A stretch of DNA of 64,000 nucleotides from Acidobacteriota bacterium (GTDB taxonomy: Bacteria > Acidobacteriota > Terriglobia > Acidiferrales > UBA7541). Position 1 is the first letter of the stretch; every line of letters starts with the position of its first letter. Location: NCBI GenBank assembly GCA_013286165.1, contig JABDGF010000005.1:1-64000 (forward strand), in the 5' to 3' direction. The translations under genes were made by a program, and so were the position numbers. The notes beneath the pieces were generated by a model. That model was not told the DNA's origin, ran no database searches, and saw only the letters and a list, made by a program, of their open reading frames with translations. Shown one piece after another: positions 10,209 through 19,581 of this stretch.

Positions 10209-10242
10209 AAAAAGCGGGGACGCTTATGGAAAACGCCCCCGC
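10209..10242 (-). terminator. Intrinsic terminator downstream of sodB
   Basis: Minus strand GCGGGGGCG-TTTTCCATAAG-CGTCCCCGC followed by TTTTT (9-bp stem with one G.U). Confidence 0.8.
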
Positions 10243-10268
10243 CTTTGATGCGCTCCGCTTGCTCGCGG

Positions 10269-10880
10269 CTACTTTTTTGCGTCGGCGAAATTCTCGGCGA
10301 CCTGCGCCCAGTTGATCGTGTTCCACCAGGCCTCGAGATATTCCGGACGGCGATTCTGATACTTCAGGTAGTACGCGTGCTCCCACACATCGATGCCGAA
10401 AAACGCTTTGCCGCCGTCGATGATCGGGTTGTCCTGATTCGCGGTGGATTCGATCACCAATTTCCCGTCGCGGAAGAGCAGCCAGGCCCAGCCGGAGCCG
10501 AAGCGCTTGGTGCCGGCGTCAATCAACTTGGCTTTGAAATCCGCGAAGCTGCCGAACGCACCGTTGATCGCCGTGGCGAGATCGCCGCTGGGTTCGCCGC
10601 CGCCGCCCTTCTTCATGATCTTCCAGAAGAGCGAGTGATTCAGGTGACCGCCCGCGTTGTTGCGCACAGCGGTGCGAATCGCTTCGGGGATGCTGTTCAG
10701 TCCGGTGAGAAGCTGCTCGACGGTTTTATTCTGCAGGTCGGCGTGGCCCTCGAGCGCTTTATTCAGATTGGTTACGTAAGCGGCGTGATGCTTGTCGTGA
10801 TGGATTTCCATGGTTTTCGCGTCGATGTAGGGTTCGAGCGCGTCAAAGGCGTACGGCAATGGCGGAACTGTGAAAGGCAT
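10269..10880 (-). CDS. sodB: Superoxide dismutase (Fe/Mn type)
   Basis: [41 protein letters not shown] and [19 protein letters not shown]. Confidence 0.96.
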   Translation of the reverse strand: MPFTVPPLPYAFDALEPYIDAKTMEIHHDKHHAAYVTNLNKALEGHADLQNKTVEQLLTGLNSIPEAIRTAVRNNAGGHLNHSLFWKIMKKGGGGEPSGDLATAINGAFGSFADFKAKLIDAGTKRFGSGWAWLLFRDGKLVIESTANQDNPIIDGGKAFFGIDVWEHAYYLKYQNRRPEYLEAWWNTINWAQVAENFADAKK

Positions 10881-11035
10881 TTGAGGAAAGCTCCTTATTT
10901 AAATGTCGAGTAACGAATACTCGATTCAGTTCATTCCCTCTTTCCGGCTCCCTGATTATACTCATCCCGCGCGAAGATAAAGGGAAAGACGGCTTTCTTC
11001 GCCGCCGCCCGTTAGATGATTTGAAGGAGTGAAAG

Positions 11036-11746
11036 ATGCCAGCCACGGAACACGTGGAGAAGCATTTCACATCGACCGCGTTCGTTCGCGACATCGTGAT
11101 CGGAATGGCCGATGGGTTGACGGTGCCATTCGCGCTGGCTGCTGGACTGACGGGCGCTGTGGCTGCGTCTGTGAAAGGGACGAGCATCATCATCACGGCG
11201 GGATTCGCGGAGATCGCGGCGGGATCGATTGCGATGGGGCTCGGCGGATATCTCGCGGCGAAGACCGACACGGAACATTACGCGAGCGAGCTGGATCGCG
11301 AATATCGCGAAACTGTGGAGCTTCCGGAAGTTGAAAAAGAAGAGGTGGCGAAAGTATTTCGCGATTACGGATTGAGCGAGCAGCAGATGGCGCCGATCGT
11401 TTCCGTAATCACGGCCGACCAGAAAAAGTGGGTCGATTTCATGATGCGATTCGAGCTGGGCCTCGAAACGCCGGATCCTTCGCGCGCGTCACGGAGCGCG
11501 GGAACGATTGCGGCGTCGTACATCGTCGGCGGCTTGGTGCCGCTCGCGCCTTACATTCTTTTTCGGCACGACGTGAACACGGCGCTGATGCTCTCGATTT
11601 GCGTGACACTGGTGGCGCTCTTCATTTTCGGCAGTATTAAAGGTCACTACACGGGAGTAAAGCCGCTTCGAGGAGGGCTTCAGACGGTCTTGGTGGGAGG
11701 GCTGGCGGCAGCGGCGGCGTTCTTTCTGGCGCGCCTGATTAGTTAG
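11036..11746 (+). CDS. VIT1/CCC1-family membrane protein (Fe/Mn transporter-like)
   Basis: VRDIVIGMADGLTVPFALAAGL, GSIAMGLGGYLAAKTDTEHY, and C-terminal TM segments. Confidence 0.88.
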   Translation: MPATEHVEKHFTSTAFVRDIVIGMADGLTVPFALAAGLTGAVAASVKGTSIIITAGFAEIAAGSIAMGLGGYLAAKTDTEHYASELDREYRETVELPEVEKEEVAKVFRDYGLSEQQMAPIVSVITADQKKWVDFMMRFELGLETPDPSRASRSAGTIAASYIVGGLVPLAPYILFRHDVNTALMLSICVTLVALFIFGSIKGHYTGVKPLRGGLQTVLVGGLAAAAAFFLARLIS

Positions 11747-12058
11747 GCCCCGACCTGGCGAGATAGTGTAAATCCATTAGGGTCAGCGACTTCTGGGGAA
11801 TCGAAAGCGAAGGAAAATCGGCGCACCATCCGCGGACCCTTTTACGATTTTTTTCAAGCTTACCCTCACGAATTCCTCAACCGCATTGTTTGCCGCAAGA
11901 TACGCGCCGATTTTTCAGCCCGACGCGTGCTAACCCTCGCTAACACCCTTTTCCCCCGCCTACGTCAAATAATTTACGAGAAACGAAGCGCGCCCCCGTA
12001 GCGCGCCGGACTCGAAAAGAGTAAATTTGGGTTCCGAGAGAAAACAGGAGAGACAGCC

Positions 12059-13567
12059 ATGCAGAGCAGTACAGTGAAGATTCGCCGCTGGGTCGCCGGA
12101 GTCGCGGTGACGGCAGCATTCGCGGGAGGCGCCCTCCTCTCGCAGGGATTCAGAGATTGGGCCGGCCACACAGTTTTGGGTTCGCCGCGCACGCCGGTTA
12201 CGATCGCGCAGAACGCGCTACCGGTGAGCCTCGGCAATTTCGCAAATGGATTTTCCGCAGTTATCAAGCCCGCGCTTCCGGCCGTGGTCAACATCCGCAC
12301 TTCGAAAATCGTGAAGCCGCAAGCGGGACAAATGTCGCCGATGTTCAACGACCCGATGTTCCGCCAGTTTTTTGGCGATCAGGGCAACGGCATGCAGCCG
12401 AAGGCGGAGCGTGAACAGGCGCTCGGCTCTGGCGTAATCATCACGGCAGACGGCACGATTCTGACGAACAATCACGTGATCGACGGCGCGACCGACATCA
12501 AGGTGTACCTCAACGACAAGCGCGAGTACGCGGCGAAGTTGGTTGGCGCGGACTCGAAGACGGACATCGCTGTGCTGAAGATCGAAGCGAAGGATCTTCC
12601 GACGCTGCCACTCGGCGATTCCGGCCAGTTGCAGGTGGGCGACCTGATTTTTGCGATCGGCGATCCATTCGGCATCGGTGAAACAGCGACGATGGGCATC
12701 GTCAGCGCCACAGGCCGGGCGGATCTCGGCATCGAGCGCTACGAAAACTTCATTCAGACCGATGCTGCCATCAATCCGGGCAATAGCGGCGGGGCGATGA
12801 TCGACATCCACGGCAACCTGGTGGGCATCAACACCGCGATTCTTTCGCACGGCTCCGGCGGCAACGAAGGCGTGGGCTTTGCGATTCCGATGAGCATGGT
12901 GAAGCCGGTGATGGACCAGATCCTCTCGCACGGCAAAGTGATCCGCGGCTACCTGGGCATTCTGCCGCAGGACGTGACGCCGGAACTTGCGAAGGCGTTC
13001 AACTACAACCAACCCGGTGGCGTGCTGATCGGCAACGTCGCAAACGATACGCCGGCTCAGAAGGCCGGTTTGCACCAGGGCGACGTGATCACGGCTCTGA
13101 ATGGGCAGCCGACAACGGACAAGAACACGTTCCGCAACGCGGTGGCTGCGATGGCGCCGGGTACGAACGTGAAGTTGGATGTGTGGCGCGATGGCAAGAC
13201 GTCGACCTACAACATCACGTTGGCAGAGCTCCAACCGGACAAGGGTGAGCAGGAAGGACCGGCGGATAATTCGACGAGCGGTGGTCTGGAAGGCGTGAAC
13301 GTCCAGAACATCACGAGCGACATCGCGGGTCAGCTGAATCTGCCGGCGAGCACGAAGGGTGTGGTGATCACGTCGATCGATGACGCCAGCCCCGCGGCAG
13401 CCGCCGGCCTGAATCGCGGCGACGTGATTCAGGAAGTGAATCACAAGCCCGTGACGAGCGTGGCCGAATACCAGAAGGCGGTCGCAGCGTCGCCGGCCAA
13501 CCAGCCGCTATTGCTCTTGATCAACGAGGGCGGCATCACCCGGTACGTAGTTGTGGAAGCGCACTAA
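12059..13567 (+). CDS. Do/DegQ-like periplasmic serine protease with two PDZ domains
   Basis: LGSGVIITADGTILTNNHVIDGA, TDIAVLKIEA, NPGNSGGAMIDIHG (catalytic Ser), two PDZ domains. Confidence 0.94.
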   Translation: MQSSTVKIRRWVAGVAVTAAFAGGALLSQGFRDWAGHTVLGSPRTPVTIAQNALPVSLGNFANGFSAVIKPALPAVVNIRTSKIVKPQAGQMSPMFNDPMFRQFFGDQGNGMQPKAEREQALGSGVIITADGTILTNNHVIDGATDIKVYLNDKREYAAKLVGADSKTDIAVLKIEAKDLPTLPLGDSGQLQVGDLIFAIGDPFGIGETATMGIVSATGRADLGIERYENFIQTDAAINPGNSGGAMIDIHGNLVGINTAILSHGSGGNEGVGFAIPMSMVKPVMDQILSHGKVIRGYLGILPQDVTPELAKAFNYNQPGGVLIGNVANDTPAQKAGLHQGDVITALNGQPTTDKNTFRNAVAAMAPGTNVKLDVWRDGKTSTYNITLAELQPDKGEQEGPADNSTSGGLEGVNVQNITSDIAGQLNLPASTKGVVITSIDDASPAAAAGLNRGDVIQEVNHKPVTSVAEYQKAVAASPANQPLLLLINEGGITRYVVVEAH

Positions 13568-13610
13568 GCTGGTAGTCGGTAGAAACCGTAACTAACCATC
13601 GTAGAGATAC

Positions 13611-13647
13611 GGGGTTCGAGTGCCCAAACTCGAACCCCCTTCTCTTT
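13611..13647 (+). terminator. Intrinsic terminator after the Do-like protease
   Basis: Perfect 10-bp stem GGGGTTCGAG-TGCCCAAA-CTCGAACCCC (13611-13638), followed by CTTCTCTTT. Confidence 0.75.
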
Positions 13648-13927
13648 CGTCACACGTAACGGTAATTCCACAACCGAGCCCACCCAGACGGGTTAGAGTA
13701 GTTAGGGGCTTCTTCCGCAGTTCACGTTGAATCGGTCGATTCGGTGCAGCGGAGCTTACTTTGTTGTCACCCGCTGACGCGCAAGTTATCGCTTTCAGCA
13801 CGATGGACGATAGAATGGTACTTACGTCCTATTAACCCCGGCCCCTGGTTCTAGTACTTAGATAGCATCGGCAGTATTCGTGTCTGAACGCATCTAAGAA
13901 ATCTAAGTAGGGGGAATCGGAGAGAGT

Positions 13928-14962
13928 ATGTCGCGGACCACAAATCGAGGTGTCTTCAACGCCTCGCTGCTCCCAGAGGCGCAGCCTCGTTGGGATCTAT
14001 TCAGCGCTGGTTTTGGGCTGCAGATCGTCGCGGTGACTGCATTGGTCGTGATACCTCTGCTGATGCCCCAGAAGTTCGAAGCGGCTCAACATTACTGGAC
14101 TACTCCGGTCGAAACGCCGCCGATTGTGGCTTGGAAGCCACAGCCGCCTCCTCCCCAGCCGAAACCGACGCCGATCAAGGCTGCTGTGAAGCCTGAAGTG
14201 AAGCCCGAACCCGTCATCGCGCCTCCCGTGGAGGTGCCGAAGCCGAAGGTTTACAACCCGGTGGTCGCGGCTCCCGTGGCCAAAAAGATTGAAACGAAGA
14301 AGGTTACGCCGGATGTGGATGTTGCTAAGGCGTTTCCGGACCCTGCCCCGATTTCGATGGGCAGTTCGGCCCTGCCTACGCTCAAGAAGCCCCGTGAAGC
14401 GGTGCAGACCGGCGGCTTTGGCGATCCGAACGGCGTGAAGGCTAACAACGTCACCACTAAGAATCCGAATATCAACGTCGCAGGCGGCTTCGACATGCCT
14501 GCCGGCGCAGGACAAGGTAACGGCACGGGCGGCGCGAATGGCGCCAAGGGCGTGATCGGCAGCTCGGGCTTCGGCAATGGAGTGGCAGCCGGCGGCTCCG
14601 GTGGCGGTTCGCACGGATCGGTGAAGACCGGCGGCTTCGATGAGAAGGCCGCGGACGCTCCGACGGCAAAGCCGAAGACCGTCGCGCCAAATACGAAGGG
14701 CGTGCAGATACTTTCCAATCCTAAGCCGATTTACTCCGAAGAGGGCCGGGCGAAGAAGATCGAAGGGGATGTACGCATCCAGGTCGTCTTCACCGCGTCC
14801 GGGGAAATCCAAGTGCTCCGCGTCGTTCAGGGTCTAGGTTACGGGTTGGATGAAGCGGCCGAAGCGGCTGCCAAACAGATCAAGTTCAAACCGGCCACAC
14901 AAGATGGCCAGCCCGTGGATCAGACCGCCGTAGTTCACATCGTTTTCGCACTCGCGAATTGA
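13928..14962 (+). CDS. TonB-family energy transducer
   Basis: N-terminal TM, Pro/Lys-rich linker (PQPPPPQPKPTPIKAAVKPEVKPEP), C-terminal TonB domain (KPIYSEEGRAKKIEGDVRIQVVFTASGEIQVLRVVQGLGYGLDEAAEAAAKQIKFKPA). Confidence 0.88.
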   Translation: MSRTTNRGVFNASLLPEAQPRWDLFSAGFGLQIVAVTALVVIPLLMPQKFEAAQHYWTTPVETPPIVAWKPQPPPPQPKPTPIKAAVKPEVKPEPVIAPPVEVPKPKVYNPVVAAPVAKKIETKKVTPDVDVAKAFPDPAPISMGSSALPTLKKPREAVQTGGFGDPNGVKANNVTTKNPNINVAGGFDMPAGAGQGNGTGGANGAKGVIGSSGFGNGVAAGGSGGGSHGSVKTGGFDEKAADAPTAKPKTVAPNTKGVQILSNPKPIYSEEGRAKKIEGDVRIQVVFTASGEIQVLRVVQGLGYGLDEAAEAAAKQIKFKPATQDGQPVDQTAVVHIVFALAN

Positions 14963-14976
14963 AAAGGGGAATGGAA

Positions 14977-16713
14977 ATGCGCATCTGGAAGAATGTCCTA
15001 ACGTTGACGCTGCTCGGCGTTGCCGCGGGCTCTGCTGCCGCGCAATCCCAACCGGCGAATCAAACGCAACCGCAGTCCACTCCCGCCGCCGCGGGACCTG
15101 TGGTGACTGTGGATCAGGCGATCGATCGCATCACTGCCCGCGAACGCGAGCAGATTGCGACGTTCCGTCGCTTCAGCCCGATCATCGAGACGTACATCCA
15201 GGAAATGAAGTCCGATAAGGACATGGGTGCCGTCCCGGTGAAGGACCACTATTTCCTGGGCCAGGCCGATCTTTCCAAGGGCATCGTGGACCACTCGATG
15301 CTGGGCGCCCGAAAGGGGAAGTTCGACGCGGTGAATCCGCTGGTACACATGAGCGGAATGTTCACCTCCTCGTATGTTCCCGAGGGCTTCCTGCAGATGA
15401 TTTATATCGACACGACGGGATTCGACCGGCAGCACTACCAGTTTGACTACGTGCGCCGCGAATTCCTCGGCGAAGTCCGCTGTGTGGTGTTTGACGTGAC
15501 GCCGCTGCCGAAGTCTGGCCGCGGTCGCTTCAAGGGCCGCGTCTGGGCGGAAGATCAAAATTTCACGATCGTGCGCTTCAACGGCGTGTACACGCCGATT
15601 GCCGGCATCAACAGCTTCAACCTGCACTTCGATAGCTGGCGCACGAACGTTCAACCGGGCCTTTGGCTGCCGTCGTACGTGTACAGCCAGGAATCGGACC
15701 TGAAGGAATTTCTGGGCGGCAACATCCGCTTCAAATCGCAGACCCGCCTGTGGGGCTACGACCTGAAGAACGTCGGGCACCAATCTGAATTCACTGAACT
15801 CACCGTGGAATCGCCGACGATCAATGACGAAGCCGTGCAACAGTCGCAGGATCGTTCGCCGATCGAAGCCGAGCGCGAGTGGCAACACCAGGCGGAAATC
15901 AACGTGCTGGACCGCTTGCAGCGCACCGGTTTGCTCGCGCCTCCGGGAGAAGTGGACAAGGTGATGGAAACCGTCATCAACAACCTTGAGGTCACCAACA
16001 ATCTCGACATTCAACCGGAAGTGAAGTGCCGCGTGCTGCTCACCGGCACCATCGAAATGTTCACCATCGGCCACACCATCGTGCTGAGCCGCGGCTTGCT
16101 CGACGCGCTACCGGACGAAGCCAGCCTGGCCTCGATGCTCGCGCAGGAATTGGCGGACATCATCGTCACCAAGCCCTCCACCGACCAATGGGGCTTCAAC
16201 GACACGACAAACGTGAGCACCACCGAAGCGCTCTCGCACTTCTCGTTCAAGGACACGCCCGCGGAAGTGCAGCTCGCCAACGCGAAAGCCCTCGAACTGC
16301 TGAAGAATTCCCCGTACAAAGACAAGCTCTCCAGCGCGGGTCTCTTCATGAAGCAGCTTGATGCGGAATCGAAGAGCCTGCCGGCGCTGATCAATCCTCG
16401 TCTCGGAAACCGCGTGCAGTTTGGCGATCAGCTCGCAAGCACGGCGCCGAATCTGGACGTGAACAAGCTCGACCAGATCTCGGCTCTTCCGATCGGCGCG
16501 CGCATCAAGGTGGATCCGTGGAGCGATCACGTGGAACTCGTGAAAGCAAAGCCGGTACCGCTGCTGTCCGCGCGTGAAAAGATGCCGTTTGAAGTGACGC
16601 CGTTCATGCCGTTCCTGACGCGCTACCAGAAGCCGGGCGAAGGCCCTGCGGCCGATGCGCAGAAGGCGGACGTCGCGAAGAAAGATTCACAGCAACAGTC
16701 GCAGCAGCAGTAA
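14977..16713 (+). CDS. Exported M48-like protein with degenerate zinc site
   Basis: Signal peptide; M48-like context IGHTIVLSRGLLDALPDEASLASMLAQELADII. Upstream start at 14959 (overlapping the tonB stop) also possible. Confidence 0.7.
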   Translation: MRIWKNVLTLTLLGVAAGSAAAQSQPANQTQPQSTPAAAGPVVTVDQAIDRITAREREQIATFRRFSPIIETYIQEMKSDKDMGAVPVKDHYFLGQADLSKGIVDHSMLGARKGKFDAVNPLVHMSGMFTSSYVPEGFLQMIYIDTTGFDRQHYQFDYVRREFLGEVRCVVFDVTPLPKSGRGRFKGRVWAEDQNFTIVRFNGVYTPIAGINSFNLHFDSWRTNVQPGLWLPSYVYSQESDLKEFLGGNIRFKSQTRLWGYDLKNVGHQSEFTELTVESPTINDEAVQQSQDRSPIEAEREWQHQAEINVLDRLQRTGLLAPPGEVDKVMETVINNLEVTNNLDIQPEVKCRVLLTGTIEMFTIGHTIVLSRGLLDALPDEASLASMLAQELADIIVTKPSTDQWGFNDTTNVSTTEALSHFSFKDTPAEVQLANAKALELLKNSPYKDKLSSAGLFMKQLDAESKSLPALINPRLGNRVQFGDQLASTAPNLDVNKLDQISALPIGARIKVDPWSDHVELVKAKPVPLLSAREKMPFEVTPFMPFLTRYQKPGEGPAADAQKADVAKKDSQQQSQQQ

Positions 16714-16737
16714 GAGCGGCGGCTTCGATTTATCGGA

Positions 16738-16775
16738 AGGGCGGGTGGCTTCGGCCATCCGCCCTTTTTGTTTTT
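16738..16775 (+). terminator. Strong intrinsic terminator with UUCG tetraloop
   Basis: AGGGCGGGTGGC-TTCG-GCCATCCGCCCT (12-bp stem, one G.U), then TTTTGTTTTT. Confidence 0.93.
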
Positions 16776-16818
16776 GGGGAACGCAGCGTTTGCGGCTTGG
16801 TCGAGCTCAGGTGCAGTG

Positions 16819-18138
16819 TTATGGATTCACGGGCAGCCGCAGGTGCGCTTCGGAGCCGTGCGTGCCTTCGCGATTTTCGAGTGTGAGTGTGCCGCCGTGC
16901 GCCTCTGCGATTTGGCGGCAGAGCACGAGGCCGATGCCGGAGCCGCCGGGTTTCGTGGTGAAAAAGGGCACAAAGAGGTTGGCAGGGTTCGGAATCCCAG
17001 GGCCGTCGTCTTGCACCACCACTTCCACGGCGCCGCGATCGAGCCGCCACGAAATGCGAACGCCACCGCTGGTCTCGATCGCCGCGTCGATCGCGTTGTG
17101 AAGAAGATTAATCATCAGCTGCTCGATCTGATCGGGATCGGCTTCGATCATGATGTCTTCGCCCGGCAACACTTGAACGGCGAGGCGGCGTTCGAGTTCC
17201 GCCACGCGGCGCAGGAGCCCGCCGATTTCGAGAGGACGCATCGACGGCGGCGGCAATTTTGCGAGGCGCGCGTAGGCGCTCATGAAACGCGCGAGACCGT
17301 CGGAGCGCGTGGCGATGATGTTGAGGCCGCTGCGCATGTCGTCTTGCCAGTCGTCGGCGCGATCTTTTCTACCCAAGATAAATACGAGGTTCTCCGCGAC
17401 GGATTTGATCGGCGCGAGGGAATTATTGAGTTCGTGGCCGAGCACGCGGATCAGGCGCTGCCACGCTTGCCGCTCTTCATCGCGAAGCGCGCGGCTGATA
17501 TCTGAAATCACCACGAGCTGGTGCGACACTCCACCTTCGCGAAAAATGCTGCGGTGAATTTCCCAGCGGCCCACTTTCCCGGGGAATTCGATCTGCGCGA
17601 TGCGTGGCGTGGCGCCTTCGAGGCATTCGTGAAGGTTCAGCGCCTCCGCTGTGCGGCCGAGCAACAACTCGGCGTCTTGATTCAGAATGCGTTCGCCGGC
17701 ACGATTGACGAGCCTGAGGTGATCGGTGCCATCGAACGCGAAGACGGCGACGTCGATTTCTTCCATCACCTTGCGCAGAAGCGCCGTGGCTTCCAACGCG
17801 CCGAGCCGTTCGCGGCGGAGCGTTTCGCCCAGCGCGTTCACTTCCCAGAGAACTTCGCCGAGCACGTCGTCGCGATTGGCGCCGCGCGCGCGAATCGAGA
17901 AGTCACCTTCGCGCAGAGCGGCGAGCAGGTTGGAAACGGTGCGGAGTGGAAACGTGACGCGGCTTTGCGCCGAGAATGCGAAGCTCAGCCAGGCGACCAC
18001 CATCACAATCGTCAGCGTCCACTGCAGCTTCGGCGAGAATGCGCCGAGCCACAGCAGAATCAGCGCGACGACCGTGCCCCCCAGCCCGGCGGCCAGAGCG
18101 AGCAACAAAATCCGGCGCTCGTACAGAAGTGGACTCAA
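16819..18138 (-). CDS. NtrY-like sensor histidine kinase
   Basis: Two TM segments, HAMP/PAS, RVLGHELNNSLAPIKSVAENL H-box, DDGPGIPNPANLFVPFFTTKPGGSGIGLVL. Confidence 0.92.
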   Translation of the reverse strand: MSPLLYERRILLLALAAGLGGTVVALILLWLGAFSPKLQWTLTIVMVVAWLSFAFSAQSRVTFPLRTVSNLLAALREGDFSIRARGANRDDVLGEVLWEVNALGETLRRERLGALEATALLRKVMEEIDVAVFAFDGTDHLRLVNRAGERILNQDAELLLGRTAEALNLHECLEGATPRIAQIEFPGKVGRWEIHRSIFREGGVSHQLVVISDISRALRDEERQAWQRLIRVLGHELNNSLAPIKSVAENLVFILGRKDRADDWQDDMRSGLNIIATRSDGLARFMSAYARLAKLPPPSMRPLEIGGLLRRVAELERRLAVQVLPGEDIMIEADPDQIEQLMINLLHNAIDAAIETSGGVRISWRLDRGAVEVVVQDDGPGIPNPANLFVPFFTTKPGGSGIGLVLCRQIAEAHGGTLTLENREGTHGSEAHLRLPVNP

Positions 18139-19502
18139 AGGCTGTATTTTTGCAGGCGGCGGTAAAGCGCGCTGCGGCTAAGGCCGAGTGCCTTGCTCGC
18201 ATGGCTTACGTTGCCGCCGAAGCGTGCGAGCGCTTTTTGGATCAACACACGCTCCACGTCTTCAATTCCCATTTCGTCGAGGCGCAGCGCGGATTCGCGC
18301 GTGGGGCGCAGGCCCAGATCGCTTGCGCGAACCTGCGGCCCCTCGGCCATCAGCACAGCGCGCTCAACGGAGTGATCGAGTTCGCGAATATTGCCGGGCC
18401 ACGGATGATCCATCAGCAATTGCAGCGCAACGGGCTCGAAACCCTCGAGCTGTTTGCGGTAGCGCTGCGCAGACTGCCGCAGAAAATGATGCGCGAGCAA
18501 CGAAATGTCTTCCTTGCGTTCGCGCAGCGGCGGCAGGTGAATTTCTATCGTGTTGAGGCGGAAGAGCAAGTCCTCGCGGAATTTTCCAGCGGCGACTTCA
18601 GCTTGAATGTCAGCGTTGGTGGCGGAAATGATGCGGACATCGACGCGGCGCGTGGTGGACGAGCCGACGCGTTCGAGTTCGCCGGTTTCAAGCGCTCGCA
18701 AGAGCTTCGCCTGCAAGTTCATCGGAACGTTCGCAATTTCGTCGAGGAAGAGCGAGCCGCCGTCGGCAAGCTCAAAGCGCCCCACGCGATCGGACTTTGC
18801 ATCGGTGAACGCACCCTTCACGTGGCCAAAAAGCTCGCTCTCGAAAATTCCTTCCGGCAAGCCGCCGGCATTCACCGTCACAAGCGGGCGGCTCGATCGG
18901 GACGATAGCGCGTACAGCGTTCGCGCGACTACATCCTTACCCGTGCCGTGTTCACCGGTAATCAGCACGTTCGCGTCGGAAGGCCCAACGCGCGCGATCA
19001 AATCCATCACCGGGCGCATCGCGGCGGATTCGGCGATCATCACCGGCCGGCCATCGGCGCGCAGCAGGCGATTCTCCGCTTCGAGGCGTTGACCGCGACG
19101 CAGCGCTTGCGAAAGTTCGATCTGCGTTTTCAGAATCGCAAGCAGGCGCGCATTTTCCCACGGCTTCTGCACGAAATCTTTCGCGCCGCGGCGCATCGCT
19201 TCCACCGCAAGTTCCAGGCTGCCCCACGCCGTCATCACGATGATCGGAAGCGTGCTGTCTTTCGAGCGGATATTGGAAAGCAGGTCGAGGCCTTCCTGGC
19301 CGGACGTGGTGTCGCGAGCGTAGTTCAAATCCATCAGCAGGCCGTCGAACTCGCGGACCTCGAGCGCCGAAAGCACCGCCGCTGGCGACGCGACCGTCTC
19401 AGTCTCGAAGCCTTCCGCCTTCAGCAAGAGGCGCAGGGCTTCGCGAATGTCTTGCTGGTCGTCCGCGACGAGAATTCGTGTGCGGTTTGCGTTCGAAGTC
19501 AT
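18135..19502 (-). CDS. Sigma54-dependent response regulator (NtrC family)
   Basis: REC (ILVADDQQDIREALRLLL), AAA+ (GEHGTGKDVVA; ELFGHVKGAFTDA), C-terminal Fis-type HTH (SHASKALGLSRSALYRRLQKY). Start MTSNANRTR at 19502; the ORF extends to 19571. Confidence 0.93.
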   Translation of the reverse strand: MTSNANRTRILVADDQQDIREALRLLLKAEGFETETVASPAAVLSALEVREFDGLLMDLNYARDTTSGQEGLDLLSNIRSKDSTLPIIVMTAWGSLELAVEAMRRGAKDFVQKPWENARLLAILKTQIELSQALRRGQRLEAENRLLRADGRPVMIAESAAMRPVMDLIARVGPSDANVLITGEHGTGKDVVARTLYALSSRSSRPLVTVNAGGLPEGIFESELFGHVKGAFTDAKSDRVGRFELADGGSLFLDEIANVPMNLQAKLLRALETGELERVGSSTTRRVDVRIISATNADIQAEVAAGKFREDLLFRLNTIEIHLPPLRERKEDISLLAHHFLRQSAQRYRKQLEGFEPVALQLLMDHPWPGNIRELDHSVERAVLMAEGPQVRASDLGLRPTRESALRLDEMGIEDVERVLIQKALARFGGNVSHASKALGLSRSALYRRLQKYSL

Positions 19503-19581
19503 GTTGCGCGGCCTTTCTCCCTGATGAATCCGTCCGTTTTCCGGCGTCACTGTGTCCCGCTCTTGCATCATTGGTTAGCCC

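Noticed and set aside
11985-12006. GCGCGC...GCGCGC hairpin in the 5' region of the Do-like protease (possible RNA thermometer)
   Set aside because: GC-alternating short palindrome with no SD sequestration; too weak to support.
13592-13801. 69-aa minus-strand ORF
   Set aside because: Overlaps the 10-bp terminator hairpin; composition and position indicate intergenic DNA.
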